Source: Mesostigma viride
Lineage: Eukaryota; Streptophyta; Mesostigmatophyceae; Mesostigmatales; Mesostigmataceae
Direction of reading: 5' to 3'
NCBI GenBank assembly: GCA_009746045.1
Contig: RPFO01000253.1
Span: forward strand, 2,747,975 to 2,811,974
DNA length: 64,000 nucleotides
The notes beneath the pieces were generated by a model. The model saw nothing but the letters and a program-made list of their open reading frames with translations. It made no database searches and had not been told where the DNA came from. The translations under genes were made by a program, and so were the position numbers. Positions 1 to 9,639 of this stretch are shown piece by piece. The number at the start of each line of letters is the position of its first letter. Positions within the stretch are counted from its first letter, which is position 1.

Positions 1-113
<113 letters not shown>

Positions 114-120
114 GGTTATA

Positions 121-441
121 TGGGTGGGGTGGTGGGTGGGTGGGTGGGTGGGTGGGTGGTGGGTGGGTGGGTGGGTGGGTGGGTGGGTGGGTGGGTGGGT
201 GGGTGGGTGGGTGGGTGGGTGGTGGGTGGGTGGGTGGGTGGGTGGGTGGGTGGGTGGGTGGGTGGGTGGGTGGTGGGTGGGTGGGTGGGTGGGTGGGTGG
301 GTGTGGGTGGGTGGGTGGGTGGGTGGGTGGGTGGGTGGGTGGGTGGGTGGGTGGTGGGTGGGTGGGTGGTGGGTGGGTGGGTGGGTGGTGGGTGGGTGGG
401 TGGGTGGGTGGGTGGGTGGGTGGGTGGGTGGGTGGGTGGGT
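121..441. repeat. (GGGT)n microsatellite
   Basis: GGGT tetranucleotide array with occasional trinucleotide GGT interruptions. It directly follows the TGCG array after a short TTATA-containing spacer. The G-rich strand could form quadruplexes, which is inference. From 442 to 686 I see nothing recognisable. Confidence 0.95.
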
Positions 442-686
442 TGGGAAGGTGTGCTTTTTATTATGATGATTAGCTAAGTTACATGTGTGTTATTGATGCA
501 CATGTTGACGTTGTATCATGGGCGTGTGCCCCTAAGTCTGCCTTCCTGCATTGTCACATAATATATAATCTAGATGTGTTGCTGGGAACCTGACTATACC
601 TTCCAAACTGGAATGAAATCTTGACAACTATGTGATGAAACCCTTGAAAAACAATTACTAGGAACTGCATTTTTTGTGTTATGTTC

Positions 687-1400
687 GCTAGCATCTGTCA
701 CCTATTTGTCGTGCAAACAGTCTGAATTTCTTGTGGGCAGTTAACATAGATGTTTTTATGAGCTGTGCAAAGTTCTAGGCTTAACTGAGTTCATTGATAT
801 GTGCACCCATGTGTCGGAACCCTTGGAAAACCATTAAAAACTGCATATTGGGGGTATTTATGCTAGCATATGTCACCATTTTGCCATCCAACCAGCCTGA
901 AACTTTGTGGGCATGCTGCATGGGATGTGTTTAGAACATGTGCAAAGTTCCAGGCCCAACTGAGTTCATTTGGTGTCATTATATATGCATATGTGTGATG
1001 AAAACCTTGGAAAACCATGGAAAAAATGCATTTGGGGGTATTTATGCTAGCATCTGTCACCATTTCGTCAACCAACCAGCCTGAAACTTTGTGGGCATGC
1101 TTCATGGGATGTGTTTAGAACATGTGCAAAGTTCCAGGCCCAACTGAGTTCATTTGGTGTCATTATATATGCATATGTGTGATGAAAACCTTGGAAAACC
1201 ATGAAAAACTGCATTTTGGGGGTATTTATGCTAGCATCTGTCACCATTTCGTCAACCAACCAGCCTGAAACTTCGTGGGCATGCTGCATGGGATGTGTTT
1301 AGAACATGTGCAAAGTTCCAGGCCCAACTGAGTTCATTTGATGTTATTATAGATGCATACATGCCAGAAAGTGCTGAAAATACGGTATTTTTTGCTAGCA
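687..1400. repeat. about four tandem units of ~184 bp
   Basis: The landmark GCTAGCAT followed by TGTCACC recurs at 687, 862, 1046, 1230 and 1394, giving spacings of 175, 184, 184 and 164 bp. The two central units are nearly identical and the outer ones are diverged. Short minus-strand frames inside simply repeat between units and are not supported as genes. Positions 1401-1539 hold no recognisable feature. Confidence 0.85.
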
Positions 1401-1539
1401 AATGTCACCATGTTACCATGCTGCCGAGTCCAAAATTTTTTTTTGACCACATGGCATCATAAGATATCTGATAAGGAACCTTGGTGCCAAATTTGAGGTC
1501 AAACTGACCATTATTCCATCTCCAAATAATTTTCAGGGG

Positions 1540-1760
1540 ACAAAAATGGCTTTTCGGGTTGATGTGCCCAGCAACTTGACGCGGTCCCGATACAGGACTC
1601 GAGAGCCGTCAAGGAGAAAGAGGTCGGGCGGGGGCTGAGGGACTGAGCCCAATCGCCATAGCCTCAGTCTTCTTGCTGACCTCAAGCCCCACCACGCGGT
1701 CCTCGATTGCCAGGCAGTCAAGCCACGTCTGCACGTGCTCAGTGTCCTCGAAGAGGGTGG
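1540..1760 (-). pseudogene. LINE reverse-transcriptase fragment (post-YADD region)
   Basis: The minus-strand translation contains TWLDCLAIEDRVVGLEVS and, one frame over, LLDGSR followed by KLLGTS. This parallels the segment after the YADD motif in the intact frame at 60,486-63,254 (QLWLDCLALEARAVGLEIS, then RFKLLGSW). At least one frameshift separates the two blocks, so this is a dead fragment. It lies next to, but out of order with, the fragment at 1817-2017, so the locus is rearranged. Confidence 0.75.
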
Positions 1761-1816
1761 TGACGGGAAAAGGGGACCCTGCCATAGGAGGAGGTGTCCA
1801 CCTGGCTGGCCAGTCT

Positions 1817-2017
1817 TCAGCCAAATATCGGCAGGGCCCACATCAATCGGTATTCGATCACCTGCTCTGTGCGGGCTTGCATGCAAGATGGCTGCATGGC
1901 CAAGAGTAGGAGGCGATGTTGGATGGTATGGGTGACAAGAGGGAGCTCGCAGTAGAGCTCGGCCCGGGTGCAGCGCTCTTGGTAGCGGACGCCGAGTATG
2001 CGACAGAGCATTCTATA
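1817..2017 (-). pseudogene. LINE reverse-transcriptase C-terminal fragment (downstream part)
   Basis: The minus-strand reading RMLCRILGV then ELYCELPLVTHTIQHR matches the C-terminal region of the window's LINE ORF2 (KMLRKALNI then DLYADLPYVSHIIRHR). It is the continuation of the fragment at 2990-3370; the two were separated by the insertion of an ORF1-only retroelement at 2025-2982. The frame ends soon after and no intact product is possible. Confidence 0.75.
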
Positions 2018-2024
2018 TAGTGAT

Positions 2025-2515
2025 CGCCACGAAGCTCCGAGAGCTGGAGGACCACCGCCTGGCAAACTGCCAACGGGAGGCCACCGACCGCGCTCGCCGC
2101 GAGTGCCGAGTGGTGCTGCGTCGTTTCCCCCAGAAGCCAGGGGAGACGTCAACCTCCCTTGCCGACGAGCTCATGCAAGGACCAGCTCCTTACCCTCATG
2201 GGCCTGGTAGGTGAGGTAGAACTGCGTGGGTGCCACTGCCTTCCCCACTCACGGGACAAGGTGGCTCCCCCACCAGTCCTGCTCACCTTCCCCTCCCGTG
2301 AGGACAAGCAGCGGTTCCTCTCTCGTCGCAAGAGGTTGCACGACCTCACCTGGACGCTGGACGACGACCTGACCCCCGCTCAGCAGCATGCAGCAGCGAC
2401 GCGACCTGTGGCCTGAATACCTCTGCCACAAGCAGGACCCCCAGAAGCCCAAGGTGTACTGGAGGGGCGGGGACCTGATGATCAGCCACAAGATGTGGAC
2501 GCCCCCTGCGGGCTA
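2025..2515 (+). pseudogene. L1 ORF1p-like RNA-binding protein, broken copy
   Basis: Translated in pieces, this matches the intact copy at 5186-6016: ATKL.ELEDHR, then RRECRVVLRRFPQKPGE, then LLTLMGLVGEVELRG, then DKQRFLSRRKRLHDLTW, then VYWRGGDLMI and WTPPAG before the stop. Two small insertions, around 2174 and 2390, shift the frame relative to the intact copy. The pattern (a basic RRM-like core followed by a C-terminal domain ending in WRG-D-L-I) is that of L1-type ORF1 proteins, which coat the element RNA. The N-terminal coiled-coil part is missing because of the 5' truncation. Confidence 0.8.
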
Positions 2516-2982
2516 GAATAGCTTGCATGATAGCCCTAGCTTGTTGTATCCATTGGTAGTCACTGCCGCTATATCGCAGCCATGCTTAGAATGTTTGCCT
2601 AGCTAGCTATGTATACAGTGCCAACATACCTAGTCGATCACGTGCACCGCTAACGCACGGTACATGCACCACCAGCCATATAGCCTTAGCCTAGTCCTTG
2701 TACAGCCATGCTACGTCCTGGCTATGATCAGATCGATTACTTGCCCACGCTCCTTGTTATGACATGCTCACATGGGTCTTATTATTGCACCCACAGATCC
2801 TGCCGGATCGTTTAGCGTGTCCGATTGCAGCTGTGGCATGGCAGCCTTTGGCATGAAGGAGAAAGGGGGCCCTCTGCCCTTTCTCCTGTTGTGCACACAC
2901 AGGGATTAAAAGCACTTCGGTGCACTCCGTGACTCCCCAACCGGGGGGCAGGAGTTTAATTAATTAACTAATTAATTAATTC
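2025..2982 (+). mobile_element. ORF1-only non-LTR retroelement, family A, copy 1 (5'-truncated)
   Basis: A family A element truncated inside ORF1. It holds the end of ORF1 (to 2515), a ~410-bp 3' UTR (2516-2930), a decayed terminal stem-loop near 2931-2953 and a TTAA-rich tail ending at about 2980. TAGTGAT occurs at 2018-2024 and again at 2983-2989, a probable short target-site duplication. The flanks rejoin as a reverse-transcriptase reading frame on the minus strand, so the element landed in an older LINE. No reverse-transcriptase sequence lies between ORF1 and the tail. Confidence 0.82.
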
Positions 2983-2989
2983 TAGTGAT

Positions 2990-3370
2990 GGTGCCGTCAA
3001 GCTGCTTGTTCAGCGCCTGGTCCACGCCTCACAACCGTGAAGGCCTCGGATGCTGAGGACAATTAAGGGCCTTGAACAGAATACGCTTGCGCCGCTCACT
3101 CAGGTAGCGACATGTCCAGAACCTCTCGAGGCGGCGGAGTCTGGGCCGCCAAGTCCTGGCCAATGCGCGTGTTGATGTCGTCGGCCTTGGAGCGAAGCTA
3201 GCCAGCTAGCTGCCAAGGAGCCGTGATCAGCGAGTTGCAGGGGGGACGGCCGGCTTCCGTCCAGCAAGAGGAGGGTGGGTGCATGGGGTAAGCCCAGCGG
3301 TGACGCCGATGGCCATGGCCTCCGTTTTCTCGCTGATCATCAGCCCCACCGCCCACGCCGGCTTCCCGGT
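2990..3370 (-). pseudogene. LINE reverse-transcriptase C-terminal fragment (upstream part)
   Basis: The minus strand reads VGLMISEKTEAMAIGV, then in another frame ADDINTRIGQDLAAQ, then ALNKQLDGTIT. These match AVGLEISPKTEALALGM, EDDMTTRIGMAWA and ELEQRLDGAVT of the ORF2 at 60,486-63,254. Several frameshifts are present. The homology resumes at 2017 on the far side of the copy 1 insertion. Confidence 0.75.
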
Positions 3371-3384
3371 GACAAGCTATCAGC

Positions 3385-3478
3385 TATCAAAGAGACAACC
3401 AGCGCAGGCCAGAAATCGGGAGAATCCGGACCATGGTAGCTCGAGCCTGCCGTTATCTTTTCCGCGTTTTCGAGTCGT
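3385..3478. mobile_element. MITE left-end fragment
   Basis: Begins TATCAAAGAGACAACCAGCG and continues for about 90 bp with near identity to the left half of the MITE reassembled from 6791-6849 plus 8845-8966. The right half is absent. The remainder after 3478 is unrelated to that element. Confidence 0.7.
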
Positions 3479-4759
3479 TCAGGATGATGAAGATGAATGG
3501 TGATGGAAATGTGTATCCTTGTGCATTGAAATTATGGCTGGCTTACGTGTGGAGCGACTAGATGACCTAGACGGTGGGGCCAAGCTATAGCCAAAGTTGG
3601 GCGGACTCCGGCGTCTGCACGAGCGTCGTGTCCACTCCCATAGTGCAGCATCGTTGCGCGGATCAGGGCGGAGATGGCAGCAGCTAGCCGATCGATTCCT
3701 GGGCCGGGCCGGGTCCACTCGTCGTGGGTGCCGTCCACCAGCCCTGGGGCCGGAGAGCGGTGCATGGGCGGGCCCAAGTAGTCGGTCTCACTGCGGGTGG
3801 GCGCGCCTGCGGCCCTCAAGGGGTCGATACGCCTCAGCTGCCGCAGGCCGGGCATGCAGACTGTGAGCTGTAGCGGGGGATCGAGCAGGGGGGGGGGTCC
3901 AGCCCCCCCCCGATAGTTTGGCCTAGCAACCATATATGAACCAATTATTAAGCTCAAGGCGTTCAGTTCGCTGGGGGTTCCCAGGGATGTTAGCCCTATT
4001 GCGTTTCCTGGCGTCAGGTGAGGCGGTCGAGAAACCGCCATGCCGGCTTGTGCTGGTTGGCGGCCATATGGCGATTGATCTCAGTGTCTGCACCATGGTT
4101 GACCCTCCGCTGGCTCCTCCGCCTGTGCGGCCCTAGAATATGCTTGAGTAGTAAGCCGCTCACAGTACGGGTACAGGTCCTCCCCGCGGAGGCGGGCCTT
4201 TGCTAGCGCCAGCCGGGCAGCGACCGGCACCCTCGATCGGGCATCGATCGCGCAGGTATAGCGGGCATGGGTGGGCACGGGGTTGCTCTGACAGGGAGCA
4301 GCTCAGAGCCAACTGATCCACGTCTGATCGCATGAATTGACAGTTCGTAGGGTGCATGGCGTGAGATCCCGAGGCCGCGTTCGGCATCCAAGTACATCAC
4401 ATCAAAGGTTACGCCTAGCCACGAAGGCGGATCGACCTAATTGCATCGCGACACTTCTCCTCCTCTGGCCACTTCTCCAGGCGCCCGTGGACGGGGCGTA
4501 GGCACGTCCAATCAGGGCGCGGCCGGGGGCGGCGGCGCTCGGGGGCCTGTTCAAAGACGTAGGCGCAAGGTTGCGGTGAGCAATTGTGAATGGCGGATGA
4601 TGCGGTCATCCGATGCGGCACTTGGGGTTCTCAGCAATGATACGGACTGATCGATTCTGGAAGATTGCCAGCACTAATGCGCACACTTGTCTGTAGTCCA
4701 AGCAAACACACCGCCACCAAGGAAGTACTGAGCCAGCCGCATTGCGTGCAGGGCCCATA
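3479..4759. other. 1.3-kb stretch without a supported gene
   Basis: Several 60-170 residue frames exist on the minus strand but none shows a recognisable motif or homology to other parts of the window. The stretch sits between LINE remnants, so decayed retroelement DNA is the simplest guess. A short run of G at 3888-3896 faces a C run at 3902-3909. Confidence 0.5.
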
Positions 4760-4770
4760 AAGGTCACTAT
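4760..4770. repeat. target-site duplication, left (AAGGTCACTAT)
   Basis: The 11-bp word AAGGTCACTAT occurs here, immediately beside the TTAA tail of family A copy 2, and again at 6019-6029 beside its truncated 5' end. Confidence 0.9.
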
Positions 4771-6018
4771 TAATTAATTAATTAATTAAACTCGTGCTCC
4801 CGTTGGGGAGTCACGGAGCACCGAAGTGCTTTTAATCCCTGTGTGTGCACTACAGGAGAAAGGGCAGAGACCCCCAGTCTCCTTCATGCCAAAGGCATGC
4901 CACAGCTGCAATCGGGCGCGGCTAGCTAAAAGGACAGGCTAACGATCCGGCAAACTGTGGGTGCAATAAGACCCATGTGAGCATATCATAGCAAGGAGCG
5001 TGGGCAAGTAATCTGAACATAGCCAGGGCGTAGCATGGCTGTACTAGGACTAGGCTATGGCTGGTCAAGTGTACCGTGCGTTGGCGGCACGTGACTAGGT
5101 GTGTTGGCACAGCTAGGCAACATTCTAGGCATGGCTGCCTTAGCGGCAGTGACGCCAATGGTTACAAGCTAGGGCTATTGCTATTCTAGCCCGCTGGGGG
5201 CGTCCACATCTTGTGGTTGATCATCAGGTCCCCGCCCCTCCAGTACACCTTGGGCTTCTGGGGGTCCTGCTTATGGCGGAGGTATTCCGGCCACAGGTCG
5301 CGTCGCTGCTGTTGCTGAGCGGGGGTGAGGTCGTCATCCAGCGTCCAGGTGAGGTCGTGCAACCGCTTGCGACGAGAGAGGAACCGCTGCTTATCCTCAG
5401 GGGAGGAGAAGGTGAGTAGGACTGGTGGGGGAGCCGCCTTGTCCCGTGAGTGGGGAAGGCGGTGGCACCCACGCAGTTCTACCTCACCTACCAGGCCCAT
5501 GAGGGTAAGAAGCTGGTTCTTGAGCTCGTCAGCAAGAGAGGTTGACGTCTCACCTGGCTTCTGGGGGAAGCGACGTAGCACCACTCGGCACTCGCGGCGG
5601 GCGCGGTCGGTGACCTCCCGTTGCTGGGCCTGGCGGTGGTCCTCCAGCTCCTGGAGCTTTGTGGCGATGGCGTCGGTGGTGGAGGCGGTCGCTGACCGCA
5701 GCAGATCCGCGTAGGAGAGCGGCGGGAGGTCGCCAGCATCCTGCCGGGGTGGCTGGGATGCAATGGTGGCCGTCTGCTCCGCTATCTTGGGGACCTGTCT
5801 GGCCAGGGCCTCGGTGTGGGCGGTGATGGCCTCAAGCTTCTTCAGGAGCACGCCACACTTGCCCTCCACCTGGTTAAGGCGAGAGACAAGTGCCGCATGC
5901 GTTTCCGAAGCTTGCGCCGCGGTGTGCAGCGTCGTGAACTGGGGCTGGAGCTTGTGGACGACCTTGGTTTCCACGTTGGAGACCCGGGCCTCGACCGTGT
6001 TGAGCGTGGTGTTCAGCG
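4771..6018 (-). mobile_element. ORF1-only non-LTR retroelement, family A, copy 2
   Basis: Minus-strand element: ORF1 portion 6018-5186, 3' UTR 5185-4815, terminal stem-loop 4814-4794 and (TTAA)n tail 4789-4771. It is bounded by an exact 11-bp duplication, so both ends are known to the base. The 5' end is truncated within ORF1 relative to copy 3 (6850-8844). No reverse-transcriptase or endonuclease sequence is present between ORF1 and the tail, so it must have been mobilised in trans. It is the best-preserved coding copy of the family. Confidence 0.93.
5186..6016 (-). CDS. L1 ORF1p-like protein (276 codons, open to the truncation point)
   Basis: Uninterrupted frame from the 5' truncation to a stop. 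The first ~80 residues are heptad-like (SLNTTLNTVEARVSN, later LVSRLNQVEGKCGVLLKKLEA), consistent with a trimerising coiled coil. A proline-rich hinge follows (PPRQDAGDLPPLSYADLLR), then a basic RRM-like core (RRECRVVLRRFPQKPGE, LMGLVGEVELRGCHRLP, VLLTFSSPEDKQRFLSRRKR) and the C-terminal domain (LTPAQQQQRRDLWPEYL, VYWRGGDLMIN). Order and motifs match L1 ORF1 RNA-binding proteins. No in-frame ATG lies near the 5' edge, as expected for a truncated copy. Copies differ in the number of Gln codons after LTPA, a CAG slippage site. Probably not expressed as a gene. Confidence 0.8.
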   Translation of the reverse strand: MNTTLNTVEARVSNVETKVVHKLQPQFTTLHTAAQASETHAALVSRLNQVEGKCGVLLKKLEAITAHTEALARQVPKIAEQTATIASQPPRQDAGDLPPLSYADLLRSATASTTDAIATKLQELEDHRQAQQREVTDRARRECRVVLRRFPQKPGETSTSLADELKNQLLTLMGLVGEVELRGCHRLPHSRDKAAPPPVLLTFSSPEDKQRFLSRRKRLHDLTWTLDDDLTPAQQQQRRDLWPEYLRHKQDPQKPKVYWRGGDLMINHKMWTPPAG

Positions 6019-6029
6019 AAGGTCACTAT
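6019..6029. repeat. target-site duplication, right (AAGGTCACTAT)
   Basis: Exact repeat of 4760-4770. Together they bracket family A copy 2 and show target-primed insertion. Confidence 0.9.
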
Positions 6030-6790
6030 AGCACATCATTATAGCTGGGCGGCTTAGCAAACATCATATTTTCGGCTGTCAAGTCTCCCTCAGTGAGTAC
6101 TGAGTAGTTGCTCAAGGCCGTAGAGTAGGGGCCGGGTGTTGGCATTACTATCAGTTAGGCGCGGCGCTACACTACAGAGCCAGCGAAAAATCAGGCTGGG
6201 CTTCGCTCTAGAAGTTCTTTGAGCGCACTAGCTGCGCAAATGGGATGACAAAAATGAAAGAAACAAAGAAGAGGCAAATTTTTACGTGCGTTGCCACTAT
6301 CAGCCCCGCACGCATCCTCAGCGGCTGGCAGCTCCAATTGCTGCGGTAGTGCGGCATTTACAATGGCAGTCAAAAAGTTATTCAGTCAAATTTTTAAAAG
6401 TAGTCACAAAGTTGTGCGAGCGGCTTATACCTCCAGCCGGGCCCTCATTGCCATGTTCATTGTGTTTCCGGTGAGACTTTTCGGGGGTCCGCTGAAAAAT
6501 TGCACCGGACCTGATCGCCCGAACCCGCGAAATTGCCCGCCATCTTCCTGTTTCCCCGAAAAAATATGGGCCGATTTCTTGAGGATAAAAAAGAAAGTCT
6601 ACGTGATCGAAGTAGATGAGTTATGACGGCTTAATTAAAATGCATTCGCTTTCCTCAATGTGTTCTCAGAACCGTCACTACGATTTTCATGGCCGCCATG
6701 GGTGCTACGTGACCGTATCCTCATCAGCACCTTCGCGCCCGCGTACCAAATTTTCGGGATCTCGCGCCAATTGGATTCGACGCTTCTAGA
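6030..6790. other. no supported gene
   Basis: Moderately AT-rich sequence with short frames only (for example 6291-6626) that carry no recognisable domain. It separates retroelement copy 2 from the interrupted MITE. Confidence 0.5.
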
Positions 6791-6849
6791 TCAAGGAGAC
6801 AACCAGCGCAGGCCAGAAATCGGGAGAATCCGGACAATGCCGGTAGCTC

Positions 6850-8844
6850 CATTTATAGAAGAAGCAAAGATGGCTGACGGCGGTATGGCTGACGGCGGAG
6901 CTCAGATCTTTTGCGTCTGAGCCCCAAATTCAGTCAGATCACTTGCATTCCATGCGCCTTCCATTCCAGACGCACTCGCCAGTATAATCGGTTGCGGCTG
7001 AAACGCAGTATCGAAAAAGTTACGCACATGACAAGCAGCTATGACGACTCCAAAAAAAAAACGAGGTTTGGAAAAGGAGCTTTCCGGCTCCCAGCCCAAC
7101 CTACTCGCCATCGGCCTTGCCCAGTCGACTGGGCCCGCAAACCCATCGCCAGCAAACCCATCGCCAAGCGCCTCGCCAGTCAGCCCAAGAAACCCTGCTA
7201 CGACAAATGCAAATGGCGACGGTACCTAGACTACGCAAGCGTTCTTTCTGCGGCTGGCTGCGACTGACCGACGCAGATCGAATGCGCCGAGATACAGTAG
7301 TCCAGTACTCCGCACTGGAACACAAGCTCCGTGAGCCCGTAGGGGCCCATCCCCGCCGACTACGTGGAGGACTTCCTCGCCCGGCCTGCCAGCATTCAAC
7401 CATCGCCTCGCCATCCTCTTCAGCTTCTTCCAGCTAACGGAATGCGACCTCGTTGCTAAGCTCCGCAACCCAGCCCGGCCTGCGCAGCCGGCAGCCACAT
7501 CGGCTCCCTCCCTCTGCAATGATGACACCCGAGCAGTGCTGGAGGAGCACGTGACCTGGCCGTTGGCCGAGAAGCTGACCTCGCTGAACACGACACTCTA
7601 TACGGTGCATGGAGGCCTGGGTCTCTAATGTGGAAGCCAAGGTCGCCCACAAGCTCCAACATCAGCTCACGGCGCTGCAGACCGCGGCGCAGGCCTCGGA
7701 GACCGGCACGCTGCACTTGTCTCTCGCCTCAATCAGGTGGAGGGCAAGTGTGGCCTGCTCCTGAAAAAGCTAGAATCCATCACCGCCCAAACCGGCGCTG
7801 GCCGCGCAGGTCCCGGCCGGCGATTGCAGCGCAGACGGCCACCATCGCAGCCCAGCCCACCCGGCCGGCCGGCTGATGATAGCCTCTCACCGCACTCCTA
7901 CGCGGACCTGCTGCGGCCGGTCAGCGACCGCCTCGACCACAGACACCATCGCTACGAAACTCCAGGAGCTTGAGGACCACCGCCTGGCAAACCAACGGGA
8001 GGCCACCGACCGCGCTCGCCGCGAATGCCGAGTGGTGCTGCCTCGTTTCCCCCAGAAGCCAGGGGAGACGTCAACCTCCCTTGCCGACGAGCTCAAGGAC
8101 CAGCTCCTTACCCTCATGGGCCTGGTAGGTGAGGTAGAACTGCGCTGGTGCCACCGCTTTCCACACACACGGGACAAGGTGGCTCCCCCACCAGTCCTGC
8201 TCACCTTCCCCTCCCCGGAGGACAAGCAGCGGTTCCTTTCTCGTCGCAAGAGGTTGCACGACCTCACCTGGACGCTGGACGACGACCTGACCCCCGCTCA
8301 GCAGCGACGCGATCTGTGGCCTGAATACCTCCGCCACAAGCAGGACCCCCAGAAGCCCAAGGTGTATTGGAGGGGCGGGGACCTGATGATCAACCACAAT
8401 TTGTGGACGCCCCCTGCGGGCTAGAATAGCCCAAGCTTGTATCCATTGGTGAGTCACTGCCGCTATCGCAGCCATGCCTAGAATGTTTGCCTAGCCGTGC
8501 CACCATACCTAGTCATGTGCACCGCTAACGCCCGGTACACCACCAGCCATAGCCTTAGCAGCTAGCCCTTGTACAGCCATGCTACGTCCTGGCTATTCTG
8601 ATCCTGGCTATGATCAGATCGATTACTTGCCCACGCTCCTTGTTATGATTTGCTCACATGGGTCTTATTGCACCCACACATCTTGCCAGATCGTCTATCG
8701 TGTCCGATCGCTGCTGTGGCATGCCTCTGGCATGAAGGAGAAAGGGGGTTTCTGCCCTTTCTTCCTGTTGTGCACATACAGGGATTACAAGCCCTTCGGT
8801 CCTCCGTGACTCCCCAACGGGAGCACGAGTTTAATTAATTAATT
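6850..8844 (+). mobile_element. ORF1-only non-LTR retroelement, family A, copy 3 (longest)
   Basis: Bounded by AATGCCGGTAGCTC at 6836-6849 and 8845-8858, a 14-bp target-site duplication. Order: ~190-bp 5' UTR, degraded ORF1 (7041-8424), ~380-bp 3' UTR, terminal stem-loop 8806-8826 and tail to 8844. At ~2.0 kb it appears full length or nearly so, because it has a leader before an ATG with a basic N-terminus. There is no ORF2. Part of the 5' leader recurs at 22,176-22,340, which supports a defined element start. Confidence 0.88.
7041..8424 (+). pseudogene. L1 ORF1p-like protein, near full length but frameshifted
   Basis: Starts ATG with MTTPKKKRGLEKELSG, a basic nuclear-localisation-like N-terminus. 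A stop near 7228 and later frameshifts break it. Recognisable blocks continue: ILFSFFQLTECDLVAKL, RAVLEEHVTWPLAEKL, a coiled-coil segment, then an open 182-codon C-terminal part (7876-8424) carrying RRECRVVLPRFPQKPGE, DKQRFLSRRKRLHDL and VYWRGGDLMIN. The undamaged ancestor would be roughly 460 residues, longer than the two truncated copies. Similarity to the family B frame at 22,816-23,944 extends through the LEEHV block. Confidence 0.8.
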
Positions 8845-9013
8845 AATGCCGGTAGCTCGAGCCTGCCATTATCTTTTCCGCGTTTTCGAGTTGTAGATAT
8901 TCCTTTTTCGCGGGTCGCGTGGTCCATATTCTCCAGATTTCTGGCATGCGCTGGTTGTCTCATTGATGCCGACGTTGTGATTCGGGAACTTGCCCTTGCT
9001 ACGTACCCTCAAC

Positions 9014-9630
9014 TATCAATGAGAAAACCAGCGCAGGCCAGAAATATGGAAAATACCTCCAGTGCAGCGTGTTGGCACCCATGCGATGTTACATTCATAC
9101 AACACTGCTGGAAAAAAAACATGCATGCAGTCACCGGATCCGGCAGGAGTGAGAGGCGGGGCAGCAAACAGTTGTCACAGGGAGGCTGGCAAGCGCCCGG
9201 GACACATTTATGAGCCTGAAGAAACATCGGTTACAGATGATAGATGTAATACTACGTAGCAGGGAGACACTTAACACATTGCTTAACACATGGCTTGGCT
9301 TCCTGCGACGGGAACCAAAGAATGAAGGATGATCCATGACAGTGGCTTGTGCGCTAAGCCAAGACAAAGCAAGTGGGTTCCACATGAGTTCACAGTATCG
9401 TCTATGAGTTTCGCTTTATCAATGAGACAACAAGTATGTCCGCAACGAGCGTCCCTGCCAAATAACTTACCATGAAAGAAAGGGCTTGTACTATCAATGA
9501 GACTACTACTATGCACATAGACCCACGGGGTTACGTGCACGTGCGGTATGACCGGTATTACTTCTATTGGCTAGCAACAATTATCCGGGTGGGGAGACCA
9601 TGAGTCCTGATTCTCCCTTCTCATTGATAT
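9014..9630. repeat. cluster of MITE-terminus-like motifs
   Basis: TATCAATGAGAAAACCAGCG with GCAGGCCAGAAAT following begins at 9014. Shorter matches TATCAATGAGAC lie at 9417 and 9492, and the reverse form TCATTGATA at 9621. These look like decayed ends of the same inverted-repeat family as 6791-8966, but no complete element can be drawn. Confidence 0.45.
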
Positions 9631-9639
9631 GAGCCCAAG

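Larger units (their letters stand above)
6791..8966. mobile_element. MITE split by a retroelement (6791-6849 and 8845-8966)
   Basis: The left part starts TCAAGGAGACAACCAGCG and the right part ends with the inverted counterpart (CGCTGGTTGTCTCATTGA at 8949-8966). Removing the 1,995-bp retroelement and one copy of the 14-bp target duplication restores a ~180-bp element with ~45-bp imperfect terminal inverted repeats and no coding capacity. It belongs to the same family as 3385-3478 and 21,598-22,129. Confidence 0.8.
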
